Position numbers and translations under genes: made by a program. This document shows, in pieces, positions 27,854-36,765 of a DNA stretch of 64,000 nt. The DNA comes from Synechococcus sp. UW179A (lineage in GTDB: Bacteria; Cyanobacteriota; Cyanobacteriia; PCC-6307; Cyanobiaceae): contig NZ_UCNJ01000024.1 in NCBI RefSeq assembly GCF_900473965.1, forward strand, positions 1 to 64,000. Reading direction: 5' to 3'. The first letter of the stretch is position 1. Each line of letters starts with the position of its first letter. The notes beneath the pieces were generated by a model that was given only the letters and a program-made list of their open reading frames with translations, was not told the DNA's origin and made no database searches.

Positions 27854-28060
27854 TCAGGCGACTGAAATCAGGTTTGTCTCCTGCTCCAGTCGCCAGTCCA
27901 ATAATGCTTTCACATCCGCCAGCGAGCAGGTAGGGGTGCGAAATGGCAAAAGTCGCATCGGGCTTCGTTCCGGTCTCACCAGCCAGCTGTTATTGCGTTG
28001 TTGCAGCAGAACAAAGCCGCGGTAGCGAATTGCGTACTGAGGATTCAGGGTCATGCCCAT
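27854..28060 (-). CDS. Small hypothetical protein, picocyanobacterial type
   Basis: A 68-residue protein, convergent with the preceding gene. The pattern LNPQYAIRYRGFVLLQQRNNSWLVRPERSPMRLLPFRTPTCSLADVKALLDWRLEQE suggests a small beta-sheet domain followed by a helix, reminiscent of short conserved proteins seen throughout marine Synechococcus and Prochlorococcus. Function is unknown. The start could be the ATG at 28060 or at 28054. The next 164 bp (28061-28224) contain no convincing gene. Confidence 0.7.
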   Translation of the reverse strand: MGMTLNPQYAIRYRGFVLLQQRNNSWLVRPERSPMRLLPFRTPTCSLADVKALLDWRLEQETNLISVA

Positions 28061-28224
28061 TCGTGGAATGGAGTTTGTGTTCTGACCTCGCTATTTCAGT
28101 GCGCTAGATGAGGTGTGCGCGTGAAAACCCGATTCTCTTTCGAATTGCTTTCTTTGGCTGTTGTTCATTTATGGGCTGTTCCTGATTCGCAGGCTGGTGT
28201 TGATTCATTCGCCGACGAATTGAG

Positions 28225-28752
28225 TCACAGCTTCAGTAGTGTCATCTGCATTAGGCGTTGCATCAGGTCAGCAATGCTTTCGTCCTTCGCTGGCTTCGCG
28301 TAATTGCTGAGCAGCTGGCGGCCTACAACCTGAGCGCCGAGATGGGTGAGTTGGATGCGCAGTGACACCAGCAGCTCCATCCCATTGCCGCCGGAGAAGC
28401 TGGCCATGGCGATCGGCCGTCCATTGAAGAGGGCCCGGAAATCATCTCCCTGAACAGATAGCCAGGCGAAGGCATTGGTCAGAACGGGAGGAATCGAACC
28501 GTTGTATTCCGGCGCGCAGATCACCCACCGCGGTGCTGCCATTAGTTGTTGCTGCAATGGCTGTATGCCATTCGGCATGCCTTGCTCCTTCACGCGCGGT
28601 GTGAACAGGGGAAGTTCGAGTGTGGTGAGGTCGAGCAGGTCGGCGCTGCTGCCCAGCGCGCGTGTCTGGTCCACAAAGCGTTGAGCCAGTTTGAGGTTCT
28701 CGCCGTTGCTGGCGGCAATCACCAGCACATCAGCACTGTTCGCCTTGCTCAT
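28225..28752 (-). CDS. NADPH-dependent FMN reductase family protein
   Basis: A 175-residue flavodoxin-like protein (FMN_red, PF03358). It has an N-terminal phosphate-loop-type strand (VLVIAASNGENLKLAQRF) and the family motif APEYNGSIPPVLTNAFAWL at about residues 81-98. It uses NAD(P)H to reduce FMN or quinone-like acceptors in the cytoplasm. It lies 87 nt downstream of flv1 on the same strand and may be read in the same transcript; a supply of reduced flavin or a general flavoenzyme role are both possible. Confidence 0.9.
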   Translation of the reverse strand: MSKANSADVLVIAASNGENLKLAQRFVDQTRALGSSADLLDLTTLELPLFTPRVKEQGMPNGIQPLQQQLMAAPRWVICAPEYNGSIPPVLTNAFAWLSVQGDDFRALFNGRPIAMASFSGGNGMELLVSLRIQLTHLGAQVVGRQLLSNYAKPAKDESIADLMQRLMQMTLLKL

Positions 28753-28839
28753 GATCTGCGTTCGCGTTAGAGGTTGAATTGTGACGACTCTTTCGGGCTT
28801 GTGCTTGCCGAGTAGTCGTTGTCGTGTTGGCTGCTCTCT

Positions 28840-30672
28840 TTAGTAGTTAGCTCCGCTGCGTCGGTGGTGGACGGCTGTGGAGGCTTCCTGATCCAACACG
28901 CCGCCGTGATCAAGCTCGGCATAGATCAGCCAGTGGTCTCCGCATTCCATCCGCTGGCTCACTCGCCCTTCCAGCCAGGCGAGCGCCTCGGGAAGCAGCG
29001 GTTGTTCATTCGGACTGGTCTCCAGTTCCAGACCGCTGAACCGGTCGGCCCCTGGTTGAAACGGTTGCAGGAACTGTTTCATTGGTCCGCTTTCGCGTCC
29101 CTCGGCAAGCACGTTCAGCGCAAAGCGATCGCCCTTGTGCAGAAGAGCTTCTACGGCGCGGTCCTTGGCCACCGCCACAGTCAGGCCAGGAGGAGTGAAG
29201 CTGGCTTGGCTGACCCAGCTCGCCACCATGGCGCCGCTGAGTTCGCCTTTGCGGGTGGTGAGGATGCAGAGGGATCCCACCACGCGTCCAAGCGCCAGCA
29301 CAGCCGGATCGCTGCGGCTTTCGCTCATGCTTCCGGCATTGCGCCGCTGGGCACGTTTTTCAGCCTGCAGAAGTTTGCGGGCGAAACGCGTGCCGGTTTC
29401 CTCCAGCTCCTTCACCATGGCGCGATCAGGGCTGAATTTGACCCGGATCGGGTCGAAGCCGAAACTGAAGCCGCCATCGCGCAGCTTTGTTTCCAGCAGA
29501 TCGACAGCTTCGCCGCTCCAGCCAAAGCTGCCGAAGACTCCCACCGGCTTGCTGCGGTCACCCTCCGCCAGCAGTGTTCCCAGGGCGGAGACCACCGGCG
29601 TGGGAGCGTGACCACCAAGAGTGGGTGAGCCGATCAGGATTCCATCCGCAGACTGGATGGCGGCAACCAGCTCCTCCGACGGTGTGAACTCGCAGTTGAG
29701 GCTGGTGACCCGGATGTCAGTGCGACTGACGCCCCTACCCAGGGCATCGGCAATCGCCGAGGTGTTGCCGTAGGCACTAGCGAACAGCAAAACCACATTG
29801 AGGCTGGATTTCTGGTGACTTTCTCCCCAGCGGTGGTAATCGTTCAGCAGGCTGCGCCAGCTGGCATCGATGGCCGGACCATGGGCCGGCGCAATCGTGC
29901 GGATGCTCAGTTCCTCCAGGCGCTCCACAAGCAGGTCGACTTTGCGGGCCATCGGCGCCATCAGGCAGTCGTAGAAATGGCGCCGCTCCTCTTCTGTGCT
30001 GCTCCGGTTAGCTTCGGCCCAGGCGCTGGTGCAGAGATGGGCGCTGAAAAACTTGTCGCTCATCAACAGCCCGTATCGCTGTTCGAAGGCCATCAAGCCA
30101 CCCGGCCACCGCGGCGTTGGTGCCGGCAGCAGCAGCAGGTTGCGCCCATGGCTGAGTGCCTGTGTCTCTTCCCGTCGAATCACTCTCAGTGGCGGGAAAT
30201 GAGGCAGTGGTGGTTGATGGTCCTCTTCCACTCCAGGGGGCGAGGGCTTGCGCTGGTTCCAGAGTTCTTCCAGCAGTTTGGCGCCAGGATTGGACGCAAT
30301 CAGTTCAAGGCCTGGATAAATCCGGGCCAGTTCCTGAAGCAACGCTACGCGGTTGGGGTTCACATGTCCCACCACAATCAGCAGGGGCTGATCCGTGGCT
30401 GGCAGAACTTTCAACAGTGCTGGCAGAAAGACGCTGCTGTAGGCCATCCCCGGTGGATGCACCAGAACGGCGAGTTGCTCAACTCCTGCGGCATCAGGGC
30501 CTGCCTCGAACAGAAAACTGTTGGCAGTGCTGCCACGCTCCAGCGCATATTCCAGCTCGAACCGCAGCCGCTGGGGGCTGAGCCCCCGCAGGCAGACAAG
30601 GCCGCGGTCAACCGGCAGGGTGATGACCTGCCGATCAGCGGACGCCGAGCTGGCCGCGACAGTTGCAGCCAT
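28840..30672 (-). CDS. flv1: Flavodiiron protein Flv1-type (non-canonical iron site)
   Basis: About 610 residues with three modules: metallo-beta-lactamase-like (1-260), flavodoxin-like (about 280-425; LLFASAYGNTSAIADALGRG) and flavin-reductase-like (about 445-595), the Class C architecture unique to oxygenic phototrophs. The di-iron ligand segment seen in Flv3 as HTEPDH is here replaced by HPPGMAYSS, as in cyanobacterial Flv1, which depends on Flv3 as partner. Together they reduce O2 to water with electrons from photosystem I, protecting it in fluctuating light. The flv3 stop and this ATG share one base (TGATG), indicating translational coupling. Confidence 0.93.
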   Translation of the reverse strand: MAATVAASSASADRQVITLPVDRGLVCLRGLSPQRLRFELEYALERGSTANSFLFEAGPDAAGVEQLAVLVHPPGMAYSSVFLPALLKVLPATDQPLLIVVGHVNPNRVALLQELARIYPGLELIASNPGAKLLEELWNQRKPSPPGVEEDHQPPLPHFPPLRVIRREETQALSHGRNLLLLPAPTPRWPGGLMAFEQRYGLLMSDKFFSAHLCTSAWAEANRSSTEEERRHFYDCLMAPMARKVDLLVERLEELSIRTIAPAHGPAIDASWRSLLNDYHRWGESHQKSSLNVVLLFASAYGNTSAIADALGRGVSRTDIRVTSLNCEFTPSEELVAAIQSADGILIGSPTLGGHAPTPVVSALGTLLAEGDRSKPVGVFGSFGWSGEAVDLLETKLRDGGFSFGFDPIRVKFSPDRAMVKELEETGTRFARKLLQAEKRAQRRNAGSMSESRSDPAVLALGRVVGSLCILTTRKGELSGAMVASWVSQASFTPPGLTVAVAKDRAVEALLHKGDRFALNVLAEGRESGPMKQFLQPFQPGADRFSGLELETSPNEQPLLPEALAWLEGRVSQRMECGDHWLIYAELDHGGVLDQEASTAVHHRRSGANY

Positions 30673-32444
30673 CAATAGTGGTTGCCTGTCTTGCGGTGAT
30701 GGACGGCCGTTCGTCCATCGATGTCAGCCACGTTTCCCTGCTCCACCAGCGCGTAGATAATCCAGTGATCCGGCCCTTCCATCCGCTGTTCCACCCGGCA
30801 GCTCAGATAGGCCAGCGCATCCGTGAGCACAGGACCACCCTCAGCGGCTCCATGCAGCACGTTCACCCCTTCGAATCGATCGGCTCCGGGGGGGAAACGC
30901 TTCAAAAAGTGCTGCATCAGAGGCTTGTAGCGCTCTTGCCGCAGCACGTTGATCACAAAGCTGTCGCCAACCTGCATCAGTGCTTCGATCGCGCGATCCT
31001 TGGCCACTGCAACACTCAGGCCGGGGGGGCGAAAACTGGCCTGGGCCACCCAGCTGGCCACCATCGCACCACTGCGGCGCGCATCACCTTCGCCTTGGCT
31101 CGCCGTCACGATGTACAAACCGCCGGTGAGGCGACCGAGCGCCTTGTCGAGGTTGGCGTCGATGCTGCGCAGCGCTTCGATCGATTTCTTCCTGGTCAGA
31201 ATCTGGCCAAGGTCGGTGCCAGATTCCTCGCAGCGTTGGTAATCGCCGCCCTGGGGCAGTTGGCGGATGCGCAGCGGTTCAAAGGCCGGCTTCAGCCCCT
31301 GATTGCGCAGCTGCTCGGCCACGGCATCGATCGGCTCGTCATTGCCACCGAAAGCGTCGTAGACCCCAACAAGCTGTTTGGGCTGAAGAGCGGCCAGCAG
31401 GGTGCCGATCGATGCCTGCAGTTCACCATCCGGTTCCGCTGGCCAGGTGGGGACCACCACCGCCTTGGCTTCCCCGACCAGAGCGGTGAGTTCCTGCGGA
31501 TCGGTGGCTCGCAGATCCACCAGCTGAACCTGTGCATCGGCTTTGCCGATGCCATGGGCAATGGCCTGGCTGAGGCGGTCTGAGAAGCCGTATTGGCTCA
31601 GGTAGCAGACGGCTGCGTAGCTGTCGCCCTTGCTGCGTTGGCTGCTCCACTCTCTGTAGTCGTTCAACCAGTGGCTGAGGTGTTGGCGCAGCAGGGGGCC
31701 GTGCCCCACAGCGACGGTGTTGATCTCAGGCAGCGCATCCATGCGCTTCAGCGCCTGCAGCACGCTGCGGGCATTGGGGCCCATCAGGCAGTCGTAGTAG
31801 AAGCGGAAGTCCGGTGCGATGGCCCCGGGGTCCGAGTCAAACAACTCCTCGGAGCAGTAATGCAGTCCGAAGGCATCGCAGGTGTAAAGAATGCCGCTGC
31901 CGTGATCGAAGGAGAAGATCGTGTCGGGCCAGTGCAGGTTCGGGGCACTCAGGAACTCGAAGCGATGCTGCACGCCACTGTCCGGACTGGTGCCCAGATC
32001 CAGTTCATCGCCGGTTTTCACCGCGCGTGAGTTGAAGGGCCGATGAACCTGGTCCTTGAGAAACTGGATCGCCACCTTGGAACCCACGATCTCGATCTCG
32101 GGATTGAGGTCGATCAGATCGCCGATCAGTCCGGAATGATCCGGTTCGGTGTGACTCACGATCAAATGGTCGATCGACATCGGATCGATCTGCTCCTTGA
32201 GCAGTGGCACCCAGGTGTCACGGAACTTGGCGTGGCTGGTGTCGATCAGGGCAGTGCGTTCGCCGCGCACCAGGAAGGCGTTGTAGGTGGTGCCGTTGCG
32301 TAGCCCAAATTCGATATCAAATCGGCTGCGTTCCCAGTCCAGGGAACGGATGGTGGTGCTGTCAGGCGCGATCGACTCGCACTGCAATGTGAGTCGGGGG
32401 GTCACAGCAGTGGAATTCGTGCTGTTCAGGCTTGCCGTGACCAT
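30672..32444 (-). CDS. flv3: Flavodiiron protein Flv3-type
   Basis: About 590 residues from the ATG at 32444; a TTG at 32468 would add 8. It has the same three-module Class C layout as Flv1. Iron ligands are canonical: H98, E100, D102 and H103 in SHTEPDHSG, with later ligand segments LHWPDT, TCDAFGLHY and GHGPLLRQH. The flavodoxin module starts near AAVCYLSQYGFSDRLSQA, and the flavin reductase module is near the C-terminus. It forms the Flv1/Flv3 heterodimer for light-dependent O2 reduction. It lies 38 nt after the TRAP permease gene on the same strand with no visible terminator between. Confidence 0.94.
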   Translation of the reverse strand: MVTASLNSTNSTAVTPRLTLQCESIAPDSTTIRSLDWERSRFDIEFGLRNGTTYNAFLVRGERTALIDTSHAKFRDTWVPLLKEQIDPMSIDHLIVSHTEPDHSGLIGDLIDLNPEIEIVGSKVAIQFLKDQVHRPFNSRAVKTGDELDLGTSPDSGVQHRFEFLSAPNLHWPDTIFSFDHGSGILYTCDAFGLHYCSEELFDSDPGAIAPDFRFYYDCLMGPNARSVLQALKRMDALPEINTVAVGHGPLLRQHLSHWLNDYREWSSQRSKGDSYAAVCYLSQYGFSDRLSQAIAHGIGKADAQVQLVDLRATDPQELTALVGEAKAVVVPTWPAEPDGELQASIGTLLAALQPKQLVGVYDAFGGNDEPIDAVAEQLRNQGLKPAFEPLRIRQLPQGGDYQRCEESGTDLGQILTRKKSIEALRSIDANLDKALGRLTGGLYIVTASQGEGDARRSGAMVASWVAQASFRPPGLSVAVAKDRAIEALMQVGDSFVINVLRQERYKPLMQHFLKRFPPGADRFEGVNVLHGAAEGGPVLTDALAYLSCRVEQRMEGPDHWIIYALVEQGNVADIDGRTAVHHRKTGNHY

Positions 32445-32482
32445 GACTGAATCGAGCGTTGTAACCAACTTTACGAAGATCT

Positions 32483-33874
32483 TCAGGTCATCGGACCCGG
32501 GCTGAGGGCTCCGGCGACACGAGGCAACCAGTCCACCAGGCCTGGTACCGCGATAATCAAGGCTAGGACTGCAACCTGCAGGCCGACAAACGGCAGAGCG
32601 CCCCGATAGATGTCGCGCGTGCTGACTTCATCGGGTGCCACGCCGCGCAGATAGAACAGCGCAAAGCCGAACGGCGGTGTGAGGAAGGAGGTCTGCAGAT
32701 TGGCGCCGATCATCACGCCGAACCACACCAGAGCTTCGGGACCCAGCAGCTGACGGGCTGCAGGAAGTAGCAGCGGAACTGCGATGAAAGCGATTTCGAA
32801 GAAATCGATGAAGAAGCCCAGCAAGAAGATGATCAGCATGCTGAACACCAAGAAACCCACTCGTCCTCCCGGCAGGTTGAGCAGCAAATCGGAAATCAGC
32901 TGATCGCCGCCCACACCGCGGAACACCAGGCTGAAGGCGGTGGATCCCATCAGGATGGCCATCACCATGGCAGTGGTGCGCATGGTGCTTTCACAGACAT
33001 TCGAGAGTTTTTGACGGCTGAAACCGCCATTGAGGCCTGCTAGCACCATGGCGCCGACCGCGCCAATCACGCCCGCTTCTGTGGGTGTCGCAATGCCGAA
33101 GAAGATGCTGCCCAGCACCGCAACGATCAGAGCGATCGGTGGCAACACTGATTGCAACAAACGCAGAGGATGACCGGAGCCGCTGAGCTCGGGCTTGAGT
33201 TCGGGGGCCAGTTCTGGCTTGAGAGCGCTGATCACCAGCACATAGATGGCGAATACCGTCGACATCAGTAGGCCTGGAACCAGCGCCCCGATGAACAGAT
33301 CACCGACTGAAATTCCGAGTTGATCGCCCAGCACCACCAGAACAATGCTGGGGGGAATGATTTGGCCGAGGGTGCCTGACGCCACAATCACCCCTGTGGC
33401 GAGGCTCTTGTCGTATCCCGCCCGCAGCATGGCGGGCAGGGAGATCAACCCCATGGTGGTGACGGTTGCTGCCACCACACCGGTTGTCGCCGCCAGAAGC
33501 GAACCCACCAGAACGACGGCCAGCGCCAGTCCGCCGCGCAGACGGCCCAGCAGCCTGCCCATGGTTTCCAGTAGCCGTTCAGCGATGCCGGAGCTTTCCA
33601 GCATCGAACCCATGAACACAAAGGCGGGGATGGCCAGCAGGGTGAAGTTGGCCATGATCCCCAGGATTCTTTGGGGAAGGGCGGTGACGAACTGTGGTTC
33701 GATCTCACCGCTGAGCATGCCCAGCAGGGCGAAGATCACCCCGACACCACCCAGACAGAACGCAACGGGAAACCCGCTCAGCAACGCCACGATCAGCGCC
33801 AAGAACATCCCGGGAGCTAGGACCGTGGAGGGGTCGAAGCTGATCACCCAGCCAAGGGCTTCGACTTCGATCAC
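32483..33874 (-). CDS. TRAP transporter large permease (DctM type)
   Basis: A 463-residue, strongly hydrophobic protein with about 12 membrane segments. Family-typical stretches include FPVAFCLGGVGVIFALLG, LLAIPAFVFMGSMLESSG, and SGTLGQIIPPSIVLVVLGDQ near residue 170. It is the sodium- or proton-coupled transport subunit of a tripartite ATP-independent periplasmic (TRAP) system in the inner membrane. The start is GTG at 33874, overlapping the small-permease stop by 4 nt (GTGA); no ATG is available nearby. Confidence 0.94.
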   Translation of the reverse strand: MIEVEALGWVISFDPSTVLAPGMFLALIVALLSGFPVAFCLGGVGVIFALLGMLSGEIEPQFVTALPQRILGIMANFTLLAIPAFVFMGSMLESSGIAERLLETMGRLLGRLRGGLALAVVLVGSLLAATTGVVAATVTTMGLISLPAMLRAGYDKSLATGVIVASGTLGQIIPPSIVLVVLGDQLGISVGDLFIGALVPGLLMSTVFAIYVLVISALKPELAPELKPELSGSGHPLRLLQSVLPPIALIVAVLGSIFFGIATPTEAGVIGAVGAMVLAGLNGGFSRQKLSNVCESTMRTTAMVMAILMGSTAFSLVFRGVGGDQLISDLLLNLPGGRVGFLVFSMLIIFLLGFFIDFFEIAFIAVPLLLPAARQLLGPEALVWFGVMIGANLQTSFLTPPFGFALFYLRGVAPDEVSTRDIYRGALPFVGLQVAVLALIIAVPGLVDWLPRVAGALSPGPMT

Positions 33875-34443
33875 AGCGGGGTACCTCCCTGCGGGGGCTG
33901 ATCTTCGGCAGCCTTTGTGATTTCGGGGCTACCGACTGCCAGTCGCAGGCGCAGCGCTTCGGCGATTCCCTGCAGCCCGAGCAACAGAAAGCCCAGGGGA
34001 ATCAACGATTTCACCCAGGTGCGCGGCAGACCGCCAGGGTCGGGTGACATCTCGGCAATGCTCCAGGAGCGCAGCGCCGGCGCAATCGAGATCGCCATCA
34101 CCCCGAAGGCGAAGGGCAGCAGCAGCAGCAGGATGCTGTTGAGCTCCTGACGGTTGCGACGGCGTGGTGACCAGCGGCTTTGCAGCACATCCACTCGGAC
34201 ATGGCCCTGTTTCTGCAGGGTCCAGCCGAGGCCGAGCAGAAAAATCAGATCAAAGAGATACCACTGGGCCTCGATTAGACCGTTAGAGCTGAGATTGATG
34301 CCGATGGCTGAACCGAGATAGCGGCCGACAACGTTCCAGATTCCGATGGCCAGCATCAGCAGCACGGACCAGCGTGCTAGCCAAGCGGCCGCGGCATTGA
34401 TGCGATCAAACAGTCGCACCACACCGGAGAGAGGTTCGCTCAT
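33871..34443 (-). CDS. TRAP transporter small permease (DctQ type)
   Basis: A 190-residue protein with four predicted membrane helices (about 19-42, 56-77, 98-125 and 145-165), the usual DctQ topology. It pairs with the large permease. Start and stop overlap both neighbours by 4 nt (ATGA with the binding protein, GTGA with the large permease), so the three genes form one translation-coupled operon. Confidence 0.92.
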   Translation of the reverse strand: MSEPLSGVVRLFDRINAAAAWLARWSVLLMLAIGIWNVVGRYLGSAIGINLSSNGLIEAQWYLFDLIFLLGLGWTLQKQGHVRVDVLQSRWSPRRRNRQELNSILLLLLPFAFGVMAISIAPALRSWSIAEMSPDPGGLPRTWVKSLIPLGFLLLGLQGIAEALRLRLAVGSPEITKAAEDQPPQGGTPL

Positions 34444-35564
34444 TCTTCACCTCTCTCGGCGCTGGTGTTGAACTTCACCAGCGGCAGCTCGTTGATGCGA
34501 TTCCAGTTCAGGGTTTCCTTCTGGAATAGCCGCCAGCGTTCCAGCAAGTCCCGGAAGCTGGCATCGCCAGCCGCTAGATCGGCGAATAAGACGCTGGTGG
34601 CTTCCTTGGCTGCTTTGAGGATGTCGTTGCTGTAGGCCTCAAGTTTGATTCCCTGTCGCCTGAGTCTCAGCAGCGCCTCGCTGTTGCGTTGTTCGTATTT
34701 GCTGAGCATGCCCAGATTGGCTTGGTAGCAAGCCGTGCTGAACATGGCCTGATACTCCTCAGGGAGTTTGTCCCAGGCACTGCGGTTGACCAGCGCGGCC
34801 AGGCTCGGCCCTGGTTCCCACCATCCTGGGTAGTAGTAGTACTTCGCTGCTTTGGGGAGGCCGAGCTTCTCGTCGTCATAGGGGCCAGTGAACTCTGCGG
34901 CGTCAATGGCTCCCCGCTCCAGTGCCAGATAGATCTCCCCGCCTGGCAAGACCTGAACGTTCACCCCAAGGCTTGCCATCACCTTGCCTCCCAGTCCTGG
35001 GATGCGCATCTTCAGGCCTTTCAGAGACGCCAGATTGTCGATAGGTCGTTTGAACCAGCCGCCAAGCTGACCGCCCGTATTTCCGGCAGGGAAGCTCTTG
35101 GCGCCGAAATCGGCGAACAAGGCGTCCATCGCCTCATTGCCGCCACCTTCATAAAGCCAGGCATTCTGTTGCTGGGCGGTGAGCCCAAAGGGCACAGCGG
35201 TGCCAAAGGCGAAGGCGGGATTCTTGCCCACGTAGTAGTAGCTGGCTGTATGGCCGCATTCCACGGAGCCCGCTTGAACCGCATCCAGCACTTCGAGTCC
35301 GGGAACGATTTCACCGGCGGCAAACGGTTCGATCGTGAACCCTCCGCCACTCATTGCCTTCACCTGTTCACAGATGGTTTCGGCACCTCCGTAAATGGTG
35401 TCGAGCGAGACCGGCCAGCTTGTCGCCATCCGCCAGCGCACCTGGGGAAGGCCACTGCCGCGTCCTGTTTCAGCACGACGAATCGTGCAGGCGCTCAGTG
35501 CTCCGGCTCCGGCTGCAGCGGCGAGCGCTTGCCCACTGGTCCGGAGCAGCTGCCGACGTTGCAT
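34440..35564 (-). CDS. TRAP transporter substrate-binding protein (DctP type), Tat-exported
   Basis: A 374-residue periplasmic solute-binding protein. The N-terminus MQRRQLLRTSGQALAAAAGA has a twin-arginine signal, and LSAC (about residues 23-26) is a lipobox-like cysteine, so it may be a Tat-exported lipoprotein. DctP-family features are present (WPVSLDTIYGGAETICEQ, IPGLGGKVMASLGVNVQVLPGGEIY, GAIDAAEFTGPYDD). The overall pattern resembles binding proteins for 2-oxoacids or other monocarboxylates, but the ligand cannot be fixed from sequence. First gene of the dctP-dctQ-dctM operon. Confidence 0.93.
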   Translation of the reverse strand: MQRRQLLRTSGQALAAAAGAGALSACTIRRAETGRGSGLPQVRWRMATSWPVSLDTIYGGAETICEQVKAMSGGGFTIEPFAAGEIVPGLEVLDAVQAGSVECGHTASYYYVGKNPAFAFGTAVPFGLTAQQQNAWLYEGGGNEAMDALFADFGAKSFPAGNTGGQLGGWFKRPIDNLASLKGLKMRIPGLGGKVMASLGVNVQVLPGGEIYLALERGAIDAAEFTGPYDDEKLGLPKAAKYYYYPGWWEPGPSLAALVNRSAWDKLPEEYQAMFSTACYQANLGMLSKYEQRNSEALLRLRRQGIKLEAYSNDILKAAKEATSVLFADLAAGDASFRDLLERWRLFQKETLNWNRINELPLVKFNTSAERGEE

Positions 35565-35652
35565 GACGTGCTCCTGCTTTGGTCGCCGATGAGACGACGC
35601 TGATCCTGGGAAGGATATCGATCAGTTCCTGCGTGACCCTGTTTTCGCAATC

Positions 35653-35682
35653 AAAAAAAGCCCCCTGCCTTGGCAGAGGGCT
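35653..35682 (-). terminator. Rho-independent terminator of the hsp20 gene
   Basis: On the minus strand AGCCCTCTGCC pairs with GGCAGGGGGCT (one G-U pair, tight AA-centred loop) and is followed by seven T residues. It lies about 35 nt after the hsp20 stop and before the TRAP operon. Confidence 0.9.
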
Positions 35683-35717
35683 GAATCGTTCTCTTGATCC
35701 TTGAGCTGACTTGAGTC

Positions 35718-36131
35718 TCAGTTTTCCACCTTCACCGACACGGTGGTGCGGTTGTCCGTTTTGGGAGCTTCGATAGTGAGGATGCCGTCGCGGTAGCTGG
35801 CCCGCAGCGCATCGCGGTCAAGGGAATGGGCGAAGCGAAAGCTGCGGCTCCAGTTGCCATAGCGAAATTCGCTGAGCAGGGTGTTGTCTGTCGACGCTTC
35901 GGCCTCATCGGCTGCATTGGCCTGAGGATTTAGACGCTCAGCGCTGACGCTGAGACTGCGATCGCTGGCTTTCACGTCGATGCTGGCGTGAGCGACACCA
36001 GGCAGTTCCAGGCGAATGGAGTAGTGATCTTCGGTTTCGTGAATTTCGGCGGCTGGTACACGTTCGACCTGTGACAGCTGCTGGTCGAGACGCTCGAACA
36101 GATCAAATGGTGATTGACGCAGGGTGATCAT
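35718..36131 (-). CDS. Hsp20/alpha-crystallin small heat shock protein
   Basis: A 137-residue ATP-independent chaperone that holds unfolding proteins. The alpha-crystallin domain runs from about residue 26 to 130: AAEIHETEDHYSIRLELPGV at the start, SFRFAHSLDRDALRASYRDGILTIEAPK with the conserved A-x-x-x-x-G-I-L motif, then a short C-terminal tail without a clear I-x-I anchor. The ATG at 36131 has AGGAG 8 nt upstream. It is a single gene with its own terminator. A perfect inverted repeat lies about 120-160 bp upstream. Confidence 0.95.
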   Translation of the reverse strand: MITLRQSPFDLFERLDQQLSQVERVPAAEIHETEDHYSIRLELPGVAHASIDVKASDRSLSVSAERLNPQANAADEAEASTDNTLLSEFRYGNWSRSFRFAHSLDRDALRASYRDGILTIEAPKTDNRTTVSVKVEN

Positions 36132-36253
36132 GGGTAACTCCTAAAGAGTGATGTTGATGGGGTGTTGACATCACCCACATCGCCAATATGTGCGGTCTGA
36201 TTGACTCTGAGCAGGGGGACAACCGCCCTATTTGGTTCGGTCCAGACCACCGA

Positions 36254-36291
36254 GTTCGGTTGTTACGACAGCCCTTTCGCAACAACCGAAC
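36254..36291. promoter_or_regulatory. 11-bp perfect inverted repeat upstream of hsp20
   Basis: GTTCGGTTGTT (36254-36264) and AACAACCGAAC (36281-36291) are exact inverted copies separated by 16 nt. They lie between the MEKHLA gene stop and the hsp20 start. No T run follows on either strand, so a repressor site or mRNA hairpin is more likely than a terminator. Confidence 0.5.
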
Positions 36292-36306
36292 ATCAGCACA
36301 TGTCAC

Positions 36307-36765
36307 TCAGAGCCAGCACCAACTTGAGAATGCTGCCGCTTGCCCGCAGTTGAGGCCTTGGTCATCCCATAGGGTCCAGATTCTTGCGTTGTTGATCATG
36401 AATCGTTGACCGGTTCGTGACACTCTGATGCCGCTATAACCCTCGAAAGCGTCCTGTTTATGCGCACGTTGCAGGGCGGAAGCGCGTTGCTTGCGAGCTC
36501 CTTCCTCCGCCGTGTAACGGGAGGGCATGCCGATCATCTCTTGCCAAGACCGCTCCCAAAGGCGCAGAGCGGTGGCATTGGCATAAATCAGGCGGGGATC
36601 ACGGCTGTTGTCGTGGGCGAGAACGGCCATCTTGCTGCTAAACAGGTCCTTGGCTGGGTCGCCACAGGTCAGCAGTGGACGCTTGAAGGCCCGTTGGTGA
36701 GACAGCATCAGTCTGGAGATCAGGCACTGGGATGAAGGCGTCTGCCAGGGCGCTGATTCAGCCAC
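36307..36765 (-). CDS. MEKHLA-domain (PAS-like) protein
   Basis: About 152 residues from a GTG at 36765 that overlaps the SWIM-protein stop by 8 nt; an internal ATG at 36708 is the alternative. The whole length matches the MEKHLA domain (PF08670), a PAS-related fold: MLSHQRAFKRPLL, then DPRLIYANATALRLWERSWQEM, MPSRYTAEEGAR, FEGYSGIRVSRTGQRFMI and GQAAAFSSW. Related domains occur alone in bacteria and fused to plant HD-ZIP III regulators. Ligand and role are unknown; it is probably a small-molecule or redox sensor. It is the last gene of a cluster with the SWIM and SNF2 proteins. Confidence 0.83.
   Translation of the reverse strand: MAESAPWQTPSSQCLISRLMLSHQRAFKRPLLTCGDPAKDLFSSKMAVLAHDNSRDPRLIYANATALRLWERSWQEMIGMPSRYTAEEGARKQRASALQRAHKQDAFEGYSGIRVSRTGQRFMINNARIWTLWDDQGLNCGQAAAFSSWCWL

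Noticed and set aside
28115-28303. 62-codon plus-strand frame with a signal-like start
   Set aside because: Its 3' half is antisense to the FMN reductase gene, and its composition there mirrors that gene. No supporting ribosome binding site or homology was seen.
32469-32482. Terminator between dctM and flv3
   Set aside because: Only GAAGATCTTC, a short AT-rich palindrome, is present. No stem with a T tract was found, so read-through remains possible.
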